Assembly: GCA_033239005.1 (NCBI GenBank) | Contig: BSQZ01000015.1 | Span: 4,242,001-4,306,000 of the forward strand | DNA: 64,000 nucleotides | Source: Lamellibrachia satsuma | Taxonomy: Eukaryota > Annelida > Polychaeta > Sabellida > Siboglinidae | Direction of reading: 5' to 3' | Shown: positions 21,735 through 33,739 of the stretch, one piece after another | Layout: each line of letters starts with the position of its first letter | How positions within the stretch are numbered: the stretch's first letter is position 1 | The notes under the pieces: generated by a model | The model's database searches: none | What the model saw: only the letters and a program-made list of their open reading frames with translations | Told to the model about the DNA's origin: nothing | Position numbers and translations under genes: made by a program

Positions 21735-24514
21735 CTCTGAAAAAGGTTATAGATGCGTATGTTTAAATGCAAGGAGCATAGTAAATAAGAAAAACGAATT
21801 AAACATTATGGTAGAAGATATTGACCCTCACATAATTGGTATAACTGAATCATGGGCCAACATAGACATAACAGATGCTGAATTAGGACTGACAGGATAC
21901 GTAATGTTTAGGAAAGATCGAATAGGAAGAAGGGGCGGGGGAGTTATTTTATATGTTAAAGAATCTATTCAGGCTTATGAAATAAAACTAGAAAGGGAAG
22001 CAGATTGCGATGAAGCTGTTTGGTGCAAAATTGTTTCAGGAAATTCAAAATTAACTATTGGATTAGTTTACCGAAGTCCAAACATAAACGAAGAGGACAA
22101 CACAAAAATAAAAAACGCTATAAAGGAAGCTAGTAAAGGGGAATGTATCATAATGGGAGATTTTAACCATGGACACATACAATGGAATTCTCTAGAGAGC
22201 ACAGGGATTGAGGACCAACAATTTATATTTTTAATCCAGGATAGCTTTCTTACTCAGCACGTACTAGAACCAACCAGGGGAGAAAATGTATTAGATATAG
22301 TTTTGTCATCACAAAAAGAATTAGTGGACAATGTAAAAATATTTGAACCATTGGGTAATAGTGACCATAATCAAATACATTTTGACATCAATGTGAAATC
22401 AGAAAGTAAAAATAAGAAAACGTACAAGAGAAACTTCCACAAAGGTAACTACAAAGATATGAGAAAATACTTAGCAAAGCTAGATTGGAATAACATGCTG
22501 ATGAATAAGACCGCAATTGAATGTTGGAATATTCTAAAATATGAAATTGAGAGTATCATCGATAAATTTGTTCCCTTCCAAAAACAAGGAAAACGGTGTA
22601 GAAAGAAACACTTGTCAAAAGAGGCTATTAGAAAAATAATGCTAAAACAAACTATGTGGAGGGTTTATAGGCGTACCAGAAAGGACGAAGACTATGCAAA
22701 ATACAAAGAGGCACTTAATGCAGCTACAAGTGAAATCAGACAATATAAAAGAAGCTATGAGCAAAAACTAGCATGTAACATAAAAAAATGACAGCAAGAG
22801 TTTTTATGCATATGTCAGGAGTAAATAAAACGTACAAGACAAGGTTGGACCTCTAGAAGACAGTGCTGGAAATATAATATCACAGGGATTTTTAATGGCA
22901 GAAGACCTAAATGGTTACTTCAGTTCAGTGTTTACCAAAGAAGATATTAGTTCATTACCAGTTGCTGATGCTAAATTTCAGGGGGCTAAATCTGACTATT
23001 TAAGTCCGTTAGTTGTAACTCCAGAATTGGTAGCTAAGAAAATAAAAGCAATGAAGGATAACAAATCACCGGGAGTGGATGGGATTCCTCCAAAATTACT
23101 AATGGAAACAGTAGAACAAATCAGTGTACCACTTGCAAGAGTATTCAACTTGTCATTAAAAGAGGGAGTTGTTCCGTTTGAATGGAAAGAAGCAAACGTC
23201 ATACCATTATTTAAAAAGGGTTCGAGAAATAAGTCAGAGAATTACAGACCAGTGAGTTTAACGTCAGTGATTTGTAAATTATTAGAAAGGTTAATTAAAG
23301 ACCATATTGTGGACTTCCTCGTTAAGCATAAATTATTACATTCATCTCAACATGGATTCCTTAAAGCGAGGTCATGCTTAACAAATATGTTATGTTTTTT
23401 GGAAGAAATCACTAAGTGGATACACGTGGGATCGCCAGTAGATATTATCTACTTAGATTTTCAGAAAGCTTTTGACAAAGTGCCACATCAAAGATTACTA
23501 CTTAAATTAAAAGCCCATGGTATCGGGGATAGCATAACTGACTGGATAGAACAATGGCTGACTGACAGAAGACAACGAGTTGTAGTAGATGGAGAAGTTT
23601 CAAATTGGAAATCGGTTTTGAGTGGGGTACCTCAAGGATCAGTATTAGGACCTATATTATTCTTAATTTATAACAATGACTTGGACGACAGTATAACAAG
23701 TAACGTACTGAAATTTGCGGATGACACAAAACTGTTTAGAAAAGTTAATACTGATGGTGATAAACAACATTTACAAAACGATCTAGACAGATTAGTGAAA
23801 TGGTCTGAGAAATGGCAGATGTTGTTCAATTTTGGGAAATGTAAATGCCTACATACAGGACATAGGAACTTGAATGTAAACTATAAAATGGGAGATACTG
23901 TTCTGGGTACTACTGTAAAAGAAAAGGACTTAGGAGTTACAATAACCGCTGATATGAAAATTTCAGAGCAGTGTGGTATTGCAGCTTCAAAGGGTAATCA
24001 AATTCTTGGATTGATTCGAAGAAACATAACATACAAGGGAAAAAAGTTAATTATACCTCTTTATAAAGCAATAGTTAGACCTCATTTAGAATACTGTACA
24101 CAAGCATGGAGACCATATCGTAAGAAGGATATAGAACGCATACAAAGGAGAACAACTAAAATGATTCCAGAACTTAGAGACCTTAGTTATGAAGAACGCC
24201 TGAAAGAATGTGGTTTAACAACTCTAGAAACAAGGAGGTTAAGAGGGGATCAGATTGAAGTTTTTAAGATATTGAATGGGTATGAAAATATTGATAGAAA
24301 TATGTTTTTCTCACTCAAGAAGGATAGCAGAACTAGAGGACATGAGGTAAAATTAGTAAAGGATCAATGTAGGTTGGACATCAGGAAGCACTCGTTCTCA
24401 CAGAGGACAATAAATGAATGGAACAAATTGTCTACAGATTGTGTAACTGCTAGCAGCGTGAATATGTTTAAAAACAAGGTTGACACATATCTCAGGAGGG
24501 CGGGCTATAAGTAG
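21735..24514 (+). pseudogene. CR1-like ORF2: endonuclease and reverse transcriptase (one frameshift, one stop)
   Basis: The endonuclease part (21735 to about 22400) has LNARSIVNKKNEL, GITESW (catalytic Glu), GDFNHGHIQW (Asp/Asn) and GNSDHNQI (Ser-Asp-His). The RT part has KSPGVDGIPPKLL, LFKKGSRNKSENYRPVSLT, YLDFQKAFDKVPHQ, SGVPQGSVLGPILF and the catalytic FADDTK near 23714-23730. The C-terminal thumb/connector has RPHLEYCTQAWRPYRKKDI. A long A run near 22785 shifts the frame and TAA at 22826-22828 interrupts it, so no full-length protein can be made. CR1/L2-like clade by domain pattern; the exact clade needs a tree. Confidence 0.9.
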
Positions 24515-24611
24515 ATGAACATTGTTGGACTCTCGATAAGCCAATGGCTTCCTTGTCCACTTGCCATCTGGGCCTTTGGCTTGGATGGCAAATCTCGTTA
24601 AATCTTGTTAA

Positions 24612-25490
24612 ATAAATGATCTAGAAGATGACATATCTAGCAAAGTACTTAAATTTGCAGATGACACAAAAGTATTCAGAGAGGTTACAAATGATACAGA
24701 TAAACAAAGTTTACAGGATGATCTAGATAAATTAGTTAAATGATCAGAAAAATGGAAAATGTTATTCAATTTTGGGAAGTGCAAACTTAGGAGTAACATT
24801 TAGTGCTGACATGAAAGTTTCAGAGCAATGTGGGATTGCTGCTTCAAAAGGAAATCAAATTCTAGGGCTAATTAGGAGAACTATCATGTATAGGGAGAAA
24901 TTGCTAATTGTACCACTGTACAAAGCAATAGTTAGACCACATTTGCAATATTGTATTCAAGCATGGAGGCCGTATCGTAAAAAGGACATAGACAAGCTAT
25001 AAAGAATACAACGAAGAGCAACCAAAATGATTCCAGATTTGAGAGACCTTAGTTACGAAAGTCGCTTATTACAATGTGGTTTGACAACACTTAGAGACCA
25101 GGAGACTAAGAGGAGACCAAATAGAAGTATTTAAAATAGTGAACGGCTATGAGGATGTTGATAGGAATATGTTCTTCAAACTTAAAGAAGGCAGTAGAAC
25201 AAGAGGACACAAAGCAGCATTAGTTAAGGAGCAGTGTAGGTTGGACATGAGAAAGTACTCTTTCTCACAGAGGGTGATAAATGAATGGAACAAACTGCCA
25301 GATGAGTGTGTTAATGCTATAGTGTGAATATGTTTAAAAGTAGAATTGACAGATATTTGATAAGGGTGGGCTACACATAGATGAGAAAATTGTTGGACTC
25401 TCGATAAGCCAATGGCTTCCTTGTCCACTTGCCATCTGGAACTTGTTTTTTGGGATGGCAATCTTGTTAAACCTTGTTAAACTCCTAACT
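24612..25490 (+). pseudogene. CR1-like LINE copy 1, right part
   Basis: Continues copy 1 with NDLEDDISSKVLKFADDTKV, then a TGA and an internal deletion after FNFGKC that removes about 40 residues relative to the nested copy. ISADMKVSEQCGIAASKG-type, RPHLQYCIQAWRPYRKKDID and KYSFSQRVINEWNKLP segments follow. It ends with the family 3' UTR (GGACTCTCGATAAGCCAATG) and CTTGTTAAACCTTGTTAAAC. Confidence 0.88.
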
Positions 25491-25914
25491 CCAAACAAAC
25501 ACTGTCATATTTCAAATTGAACACTAATTTTATGTGACTTAATGACGTTCACACCAGAGGTCGCTTGCCTGCATCTAGACTGACGTCAATAACAATGCTA
25601 CTTGCAAACGTTTCAACCCGAAGTTGCACGATTTAGGAAAGCAAACGCATCGCGGCTACAAGTATAACCAACTCAGCAGAAGTCTGGTCGTCTGTGCTGT
25701 TGGTTTACCGTAGAACCTTGACAGCTGCTAAACTGGTGCGTTCAAAGACCCTCCGAGATGAAAGAACTCAGATGGTAACTCGTGCTGAGACCACTTGATT
25801 GGAACCAGTGTCCGTGGAGCGCAGATACAACGTGCCAGTTGCGCAGACAATCTGACGTTGCGTTTTGCCAGCTGTTTTCGTCTACGAGTTGTCACGGAAA
25901 CACAGCAATGATAC

Positions 25915-26180
25915 TGCGCGTGTCATCACCGAGACAGCGCTGTCACGGGGACACACGACAGCGACACTCCACGTGTCATCACCGAGACAGCGCTGTCATG
26001 GGGACACACGACAGCGACACTCCACCTGTCATCACCGAGACAGCGCTGTCACGGGAACACACGATAGCGACACTCCACGTATTATCACTGAGACAGCGCT
26101 GTCACGGAGACACACGACAGTGATACTCCACGTGTTATCACCGAGACAGCGCTGTCACGGAGACACACGACAGTGACACG
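25915..26180 (+). repeat. Minisatellite, about 54-bp unit, five copies
   Basis: Units contain ATCACCGAGACAGCGCTGTC, ACGGGGACACACGACAG and CGACACTCCACGTGT. The inner AGACAGCGCTGTC is nearly palindromic. Open in two plus frames because the unit is stop-free. Confidence 0.9.
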
Positions 26181-26779
26181 CCGCTTAAGATACCACACTG
26201 TAACCAGCGTCGCGTGGACCTGCGCGTGGGGCCTTTGATGACTTGGCTAATGTGACACCCGATGGGTTTAGCCTCCTGTTACGTTTCCCATTGGCGATAA
26301 TGTTAAAATTTTGCACGATTATAAGAAAACGGGACCATAAAAATTCGGAAACTTCTTACCTGCCGTTGCCATCATCTCATTGACATGCTGATCGAGTTTA
26401 GTCAAAGTTTCATACTTGTAACTCATTTAAAATGCCTGAACGTGCCATACCCGTAAATTTTTACCAATTTCTGCATGAATTACTACGCACACGTGCCTTG
26501 TTGCGAAAAAATTGCCAAAAATCCTTCCGCCTATTGAAATCATCTAAAAATCCACAGTTACATTGCCAACATGTTCTACCAGCAAACTTGCCAGTGTGTC
26601 TGGCTCAAATGCAGTTATGTCAGATGATATAATTTTTTTAAAATAACACATCTAAAATTACTGTGCCCTACATTCGTCTGTAACACACCAGGAAGTCTAA
26701 CTGAGGCATGATCCCCGATGCGCTACTGATACACCACTGAACACTAGCGTCAGCAACAATAAGCGAAGTGACCTTTAAC

Positions 26780-26840
26780 ATGGCGAGCCGTAACACGGTG
26801 ACTAGAGTGCCGGGGTTCGAGTCCCACCGCTGCTATTTCT
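26780..26840 (+). mobile_element. Possible tRNA-derived SINE remnant (B-box)
   Basis: GGGGTTCGAGTCCCACC contains a perfect RNA polymerase III B-box (GGTTCGAGTCC). About 35 nt upstream GGCGAGCCGTAACACGG is a poor A-box. It does not fold as a complete tRNA by eye, and no tail was identified. Confidence 0.35.
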
Positions 26841-27669
26841 AAACTTGGGCATAATGAAGGTCTTTGGTCTGGGAAGCTTGAGATCACACAACGTACAGCT
26901 TGTCGGTTTCACAGAGCTGGTGAACCCCCCCCCCGCTCACAGCACTGGGTAACACTTCAGTAACCCCTCGTAACACAGTGTAACAATTCAATAACCCCTC
27001 TCATCACGGCCCCATTCTCACTGCACATTAGTCTGGGCTGGTTCTCTCCAATGTGGATTTTGGTACCGTTGGCGTTATCGCCATTTCCACGCCATCCCTG
27101 TAAAGATTGTGATAGTTGTGACGTCTCTTAGCGAGGCTGCATTTCACTTAGCCGAGAAAAACCAGGTGGATTTACCATAAAACTATTTCCGTGACAGTAA
27201 CCGGGGATACGGCTTCGTGTAAACCCGAATAATGGTGTGTTTCATTGCGCGTAAAATGGCGATGTTTAACGCACGAATGGGACGAAGTCTGTGGTTTACG
27301 CAGCTGGTGGTGACTGACTTCGGAACGCGTGTTTGTTTTTGGCTGTAATGTATGTAATGTATGTAATGTACACACGGAGGGCGATACTTTTCGAAGTGTC
27401 TAAAGGAAATGTACAACGCATCGATTTTCATTGGTTAACTAATACGCAACTAGTTCGGGTTTCGTAAAAGTAAAGTACCCAAATTCTTTGAATGTGTAGT
27501 TTTCAAAATACATCTGAATTAACTATGTTATACTTCACGGTTTAATCCTTATTGGTTGCTGTAGCACTCTAACTTCAGACATTTTCTAAAACGGGACTTT
27601 GTCAGCCAATAAATAATTCGGTGAAAAACGTTGTATTCTACCTTCAAATTTGAAGATGTATTGGTCGTC

Positions 27670-28985
27670 ATTTTGCTACAGTTAAATCTGCAGTTGATGC
27701 CCTATTTAACTATTGCGAAACTTGGAAACTGCATGTTAATACTGCCAAAACTAAGGTGTTAGTATTCTCAAGGGGTAAGATTAGACAATTGCCAGAATTT
27801 AAATTTGGACCAAATAAGCTTGCCATTGTAGATAAGTGTAACTATCTAGGAATTAATTTTAACTATAATGGTAGATTTTCTAAAGCAATCAGATATTTAT
27901 ACAAACAGGCAAACCGAGCAATGTTATGTTTAATTTCTAAAGCTAGGAAGCTCAAACTTCCTGTTCATATCCAGTTAGAACTATTTGATTCCCTTACATG
28001 CCCAATATTGTTATATGGATGTGAAGTATGGGGATATGAAAATATGATGTTAATTGAAAAGCTACATAGGAATTTTACTTTATTTTATTGGGGTAAACAA
28101 TAGAACCTATACTTCCATGGTTTGTGGAGAACTTCCATTAAATATTAAAATAACCAGTAGATTGTTGAATTTTGGGGAGAAACGGGAAAGGAATCTAAAC
28201 TGTTTTGTATTATGTATACATTATTAGATCATTTATCTGTTAAAAATATCTTTGAATTCCCCTGGATTACTCATGTTAAATACATTTTAAATAGCATTGG
28301 TCTATCTAACTTGTGGCTGAATCAAGAAATAGTGACTCTTAAATGGTTTAAAGCGGTTATCAAATTAAAACTTACTGATCAGTATCATCAGCAGTGGGGT
28401 AGTAATATTTGCAATAGCGATGGGTGTACAACTTACAGAATAATTAAATATTATTTTAAAATGGAGAAATATTTGCCTGTTTTACCACCAAATCTATCTA
28501 GACCTTTGTGTAAATTTCGTACTTGTGATTATCGATTGCCGATTCAGCAAGGCAGGTACAGTGGAATTGATAGGCAAGAGAGATTTTATACCCTGTGTGA
28601 TTGTAATGATATTGGGGATGAGTTTCATTATTTGTTTAAATGTACTTTTTTCAAGAAGCTAGACTTGAGTTTATTTCTAGACATTATTTTGTGAGGTCAA
28701 ACACTTTAAAAATGGATCAGTTGTTCAATTTCACAAGCCATGCAAAGCTAATTAAATTATGTAAATTCGTACAGGAGATTTTAAATAGTTGTAAGTTGAT
28801 CTTCCTGTGATACTTTTGTGTTTTGTATTTTGGTAAAACCATCTACCAATGTAATATATAAGTATTATTGAAGCCTGGATTACATACACTTATAGCTATC
28901 TCACATTGTAACAGTAGGCAACGTTGTAATTCTCGTGTAACCTAATAAGGTTTTTGAGAATAAAGGTGAATTTAATTGAATTAAA
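27670..28985 (+). pseudogene. 3' part of a second non-LTR retrotransposon family (RT C-terminus, zinc-ribbon end)
   Basis: ALFNYCETWKLHVNTAKTKV, CNYLGINFNYNGRFSKAI, QLELFDSLTCPILLYGCEVW and GDEFHYLFKCTFFKKL are the thumb and C-terminal Cys/His-containing part of LINE polymerases from a family different from the CR1-like copies. The frame breaks at 28101. The palm with the catalytic aspartates is missing. The 3' end AATAAAGGTGAATTTAATTG near 28960-28983 has a GAATT-type tail. Confidence 0.75.
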
Positions 28986-29084
28986 GCTGCTTCCTCAAAT
29001 AGTTCAGCCCATCGAGAATCCGGTTCACTTATGTCCAGACGTGTAGTGTGTGACTAGTTTAAGTAATGTGCGCAGCCCGTTTAA

Positions 29085-29352
29085 TAAAAAAATGCCTATT
29101 TGTGTTCAAATCATCGAAAGAATCGACTTTAGTCGTTAGATCTGGTAAGGATCAAAATAGTGGATATCGAAAATGGTAAACACTGTGTGGGTCAACGCTG
29201 ATCATGGGCGTGACCTCCATACTCTCGCCGATCACACGACAAAGTTACGAAATTTCACCAAGGAAGAAAATAGCGATTTTTATGCATTCCGATTATTACT
29301 TCAGTTAATGCTTGAACAAGCATTAACTAATTTAATAGTTTGTTTGATCATT
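29085..29352 (+). repeat. Interspersed repeat, inverted partner of 16845-17112
   Basis: Reverse complement of the 16.8 kb copy through about 265 bp with scattered mismatches: GTTCAAATCATCGAAAGAAT, GTTAGATCTGGTAAGGATC, AAGTTACGAAATTTCACCAA. Non-coding. Confidence 0.75.
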
Positions 29353-30380
29353 CCACAAAGACTACGTATAAAAGTGGCACAGACGAGCGAGCATGTTGCG
29401 GTGAATACTAGTTACGTGTGGTTTTTCGCAAAAATAATTTGAAATGAGACTAGCAAAAACAATCGAACTGATTAAGCACCTTTAAGCGATATATGTAAAT
29501 AAGTCGTAAAACTAACATATTTCCATTCATCGCTAAATCGTGTATTTTCGAAAATATAATTTATAATAATTAACTTCTATGGCGCCTATATGCTCAGGAA
29601 CCTGAGCTCAGGGGCGCAACAAAACAGAATCATTAAGCATAATCGTAAACAGGGACGCGCAAAAGTTATCAGAACGAGGGACAACCGAAGATTTATGGTG
29701 GAAATGCAGTTTTGAATAAATATGTCTTGCTTTTTTTTGGGGGGGGGAAGATAGCCATAGTTTCAGATGTTTTCAAAGTGATGGGGAGTTCATTTCAGAC
29801 CCTAGGCGCAGCGACAGAGAAACCACGTTTGCCCAAGTTAAGTTTTGTTTTAGGCACAATAAGTTGTTGTGAAATTGATGATCTTAGCTGCCTATGAATA
29901 TTTGAAAAATGCAGGAGACTAGCCAAGTAGGGTGGTTGTTGTGTAGATAGAGCACGATGTGTAAAAGTGGACAGCTTAAAATTAATTCAATAAGTATCAT
30001 GAAGCCAGTGTAACTGTTTAAGTAGTGGTAGTGATGGTGAAAACCGAGGCGCCCTGAGTATCACACGTGCCAGAATATTTTTTATTCGTTGGAGTTTAAG
30101 TCAAGTCTCTTTTAGCAATAATATTTTGTAGTGAATTACAATAGTCAAGGCGGCTCCTAATTAGTGCCGTTAGTGTTGTGTTAGCAGTAGATATATATGT
30201 GTGCGTGCGTGCGGGCGTGCGTGCGTACGTCTGACGCCGAATTCGACGGAGATGACGTATATAAACAGGATTTACATACTCGAAAAATATGTGTAGGATC
30301 ACAATAGTACTTGCCATTTTTTGCATGGATATTATTTATTACCAACGTCAACGTACATAGATAAATTAGTTTTTTTATTA
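29353..30380. other. Intron 1 of bHLH gene 1, no feature recognised
   Basis: AT-rich, with a short GTGCGTGCGTGCGGGCGT microsatellite near 30200-30230. No exon, RNA gene or recognised transposon. Confidence 0.5.
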
Positions 30381-30387
30381 TATACCA

Positions 30388-30522
30388 TCTGCGTACAGCT
30401 AATTTATTATGTACCATCTGTGTACAGCTAATTTATTATGTACCATCTGTGTACAGCTAATTTATTATGTACCATCTGCGTACAGCTAATTTATTATGTA
30501 CCATCTGTGTACAGCTAATTTA
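30388..30522. repeat. 31-bp tandem repeat, five copies
   Basis: Units of TGTGTACAGCTAATTTATTA TGTACCATC. Only a GTGT/GCGT variant distinguishes the copies. Confidence 0.92.
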
Positions 30523-30869
30523 ATAGTCTCGCCATTTCTGTGGGCCAATTATTTAGACTAATATATCGCCAATCATGTGGACAATCTGTGAACATTAGAG
30601 TAACTTGGGGCAAAACGGCCCTCTGCGGTAAGACGACCCAACATCACGTACCAAAAGTATAAAACTCTGAACGTCCCCAAATATGGTGCAAAATGATGCC
30701 AATATCTATCGGATACCCACCCCGAAAGCTCAGCAACACGAGACAGACGTAATTAAATCAGTGTGGTTTTTTTACTTTTATATGCACTATTATAGCCACT
30801 GATATGATATTCGCCAATAGTAAAAATGGTGCAAATCACTGTTAATCACTAATTAATTGGTGATCTGAT

Positions 30870-31625
30870 AACATTATTATTCAGTTGACAGGTGAGATAA
30901 TACAAAATGGGCATTAATAAGTTGTGTTTTATATACATCGTGGGAGACACCCCAAGTGAAATGTCATTTCTTTTATAAAAATGTGTTTTCACTGTATTCT
31001 GATAGTTTGTATATTTATTATCTATAAAGTTTACTTTTATAGCAATTAAATACCTCAGAATCACTTTTATTCACGGATAAAACATGCCTCTTTCAAGTAA
31101 TAAAATCTTTGACGGCCGTTTTCTCAAAAACGTGTTTTCTGCATTTGAAAAAAGGATATCTCTGTGAGTAATTGTGTCTAAATAAGGTTTTAAATGTTGT
31201 ATACTTTACTCTGCATAATGACCACAGACATTTTAAAAATCATCAACAATTTGAAAGATAAACCCGTATTTGTTGCCAAAACCAAAGTTTTTTTTGTACT
31301 TTAAAAAAAAAATATTTTTAAAATAAGAACAAAATGTTTTAACAAATGCTCTAGTCATTGTACAGTAGAATGTGTACTGAACATGGATTTGCAAGAATTA
31401 TAATCGTATATATGTTCAATAAAGAATGGCAATGTTTCTAAATTTGCCAATATTTGCACAAAATGGCGGACATTTTGTTTGTTACTATGGAAACGGGGGT
31501 CTGGCTGAAAAAATTAAATATATTTTTTACTCAGTAAGACCTATTCTATACTTTTGGCAGAAAAAATTGCACGACTTGCACAAATTAAAAATTATTCTAT
31601 CTACCTGCCGTGTGTGGCCTTAAGA
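30870..31625. repeat. Interspersed repeat copy related to 2820-3545
   Basis: Matches the SMC6 intron copy in order: ATTCTGATAGTTTGTATATT, GGATAAAACATGCCTCTTTC, CAGTAAGACCTATTCTA, CTACCTGCCGTGT. This copy lacks the hAT insertion and shows the empty-site configuration. Confidence 0.68.
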
Positions 31626-32194
31626 CAAGTTGTGCATGTGTGGAAAGACAGTTCCCATGCATGTGGGGCAAGACGGTCCCTATATCTTACCCCACACGGA
31701 CATGGTCATAATACATCATATATATTACATATGCACAGTTACGTGTAATACATTTAATATAACACGAATGTTACATAATTTAAGTTATGCTAGCATGTGT
31801 GTTGAATTACGATGAAATATTAATAAACCCATTTTATGTATTAATTGAAAGGTATATATTATATATTAACTTCAGTTTAAATTTAACAACTGTAATGGCC
31901 CGATATGTTACTATCATACTATTTGTGTGTATGCATTTTATTTTCAGGCAATGGTTCGTTCGTATAAGCGAAATGTTCGTAGTAGGGAGTTATAGACCGT
32001 ATTGCTCTAGGCAGAGATGGGGCAAGAGGGTTTTCGGGGTCCCCTTACTTACTTTCAAATGCAACTTACCTAGGTTGTCTGTTTGTTGAAAATAGTTTGC
32101 CAATAGGTAAAACACATATTTGTCTTTGACGTGAACACATTAAAGACATGCTAACATAATTTAATGGTGTACAATTTGAACGTTTTCCTCGGGG

Positions 32195-32480
32195 GGGGGC
32201 GCTGTCCCGGGTTACCCTACTCCCCAGACGTCGCGCCTTAGGGGTGCGCGCTGTCCCGGGTTACCCTACTCCCCAGACGTCGCGCCTTAGGGGGGCGCGC
32301 TGTCCCGGGTTACCCTACTCCCCAGACGTCGCGCCTTAGGGGGGCGCGCTGCCCCGGGTTACCCTACTCCCCAGACGTCGCGCCTTAGGGGGCGCGCTGT
32401 CCCGGGTTACCCTACTCCCCAGACGTCGCGCCTTAGGGGGGCGCGCTGTCCCGGGTTACCCTACTCCCCAGACGTCGCGA
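32195..32480 (+). repeat. GC-rich 50-bp minisatellite, six copies
   Basis: Near-identical units GCGCTGTCCCGGGTTACCCT / ACTCCCCAGACGTCGCGCCTTAGGGG. The CpG and GC content contrasts sharply with the AT-rich surroundings, and copies differ mainly in the length of the G run. Confidence 0.95.
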
Positions 32481-32756
32481 TTTTTATGTATACTAATTGT
32501 TAACATTATTTACTCTCTAAGTAGACCGATGGCCTTAGCCACCTGTAAGGCGGCTGATGCAGTTGCAACTGATGTCAACAGCCAACAAAATCATTACCAC
32601 AGCATACAACAACAACAACGAAATATCTGGTGTTATCTCTTTATTATTTAATCAAAACCACATATTTTTATAAATTCACATTTCAAAGGTGTAAAAATGT
32701 GAACAGTGGGGTGCTGAGTGATGATCTTTTGAGAATTGCTCATTTATAATATATAA

Positions 32757-32757
32757 A

Positions 32758-32813
<56 letters not shown>

Positions 32814-32831
32814 ATATATATATACATACAC

Positions 32832-32922
<91 letters not shown>
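32757..32922. repeat. (GT)n/(TA)n compound microsatellite
   Basis: A short GT run leads into two TA blocks separated by TTAATATATATATACATACA. Confidence 0.95.
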
Positions 32923-32925
<3 letters not shown>

Positions 32926-33059
32926 GCTCATTTGTAATATGTATTGTATGGAGTGAGCCGTCGGTACGACGGATCTCGACCTCAGTCAGTATCGTGTGTA
33001 CGGTTGTGGCTGAACAATGTGCATCCGCGATGCACATTGTCGTCCGCAGACACGACACA

Positions 33060-33448
33060 CAAAGGTGACAGTGTTTGATGAAGGCTGGGTAACCTACCGT
33101 CTTAGTCTCTTCTCTCTCAGCGCGTCGCACCGCTTTTTTTCGAATTCGTGTAGGCCGACGTGGCATGTGCGACGCCAGAGGGCACGGTCCATCGCTGTGG
33201 ACTCCCAGGTGTTGTGAGGCACGCCACATGATTTTAGTGTTGCCTTGAGCACGTCCTTATATCTCTTTCGCTGCCCTCCCTGTGTTCGTTTGCCGGCGTC
33301 CAGTTCTCCATAGAACACTGCCTTGGGGATGCGGTCATCGGCCATTCTCACAAGGTGCCCGGACCAGCGGAGTTGTGCACGCTTGATGTGGTGTTCGATG
33401 CCATTTTGTGCACAGCGCTGTAAGGTGTTGGAAAGCATGTCTTGCCAC

Positions 33449-33455
<7 letters not shown>
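33060..33455 (-). pseudogene. LINE polymerase C-terminal fragment (third family)
   Basis: The minus strand reads [60 protein letters not shown] and [14 protein letters not shown]. This is the recurrent C-terminus of non-LTR endonuclease/reverse transcriptase polyproteins (LRW.GH..RM, G.R..GGQ..R.KD). RT core is absent, and both sides are AT microsatellites. Confidence 0.75.
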
Positions 33456-33735
<280 letters not shown>

Positions 33736-33739
33736 ACAC

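Larger units (their letters stand above)
20529..24611 (+). mobile_element. Nearly complete CR1-like non-LTR retrotransposon, nested in copy 1
   Basis: About 4.1 kb with ORF1 (5'-truncated), ORF2 with endonuclease and RT, a short 3' UTR and an end in AAATCTTGTTAAA repeats, typical of CR1-clade elements that lack poly-A. It is inactive: ORF1 has a frameshift near 21228, and ORF2 has an A-run frameshift near 22785 and a stop at 22826-22828. Otherwise the coding sequence is well preserved, so the insertion is fairly recent. It lies in sense orientation inside intron 1 of bHLH gene 1. Confidence 0.9.

Noticed and set aside
26780..26840. Functional tRNA gene
   Set aside because: Perfect B-box but no acceptor stem or good A-box; kept only as a possible SINE remnant.
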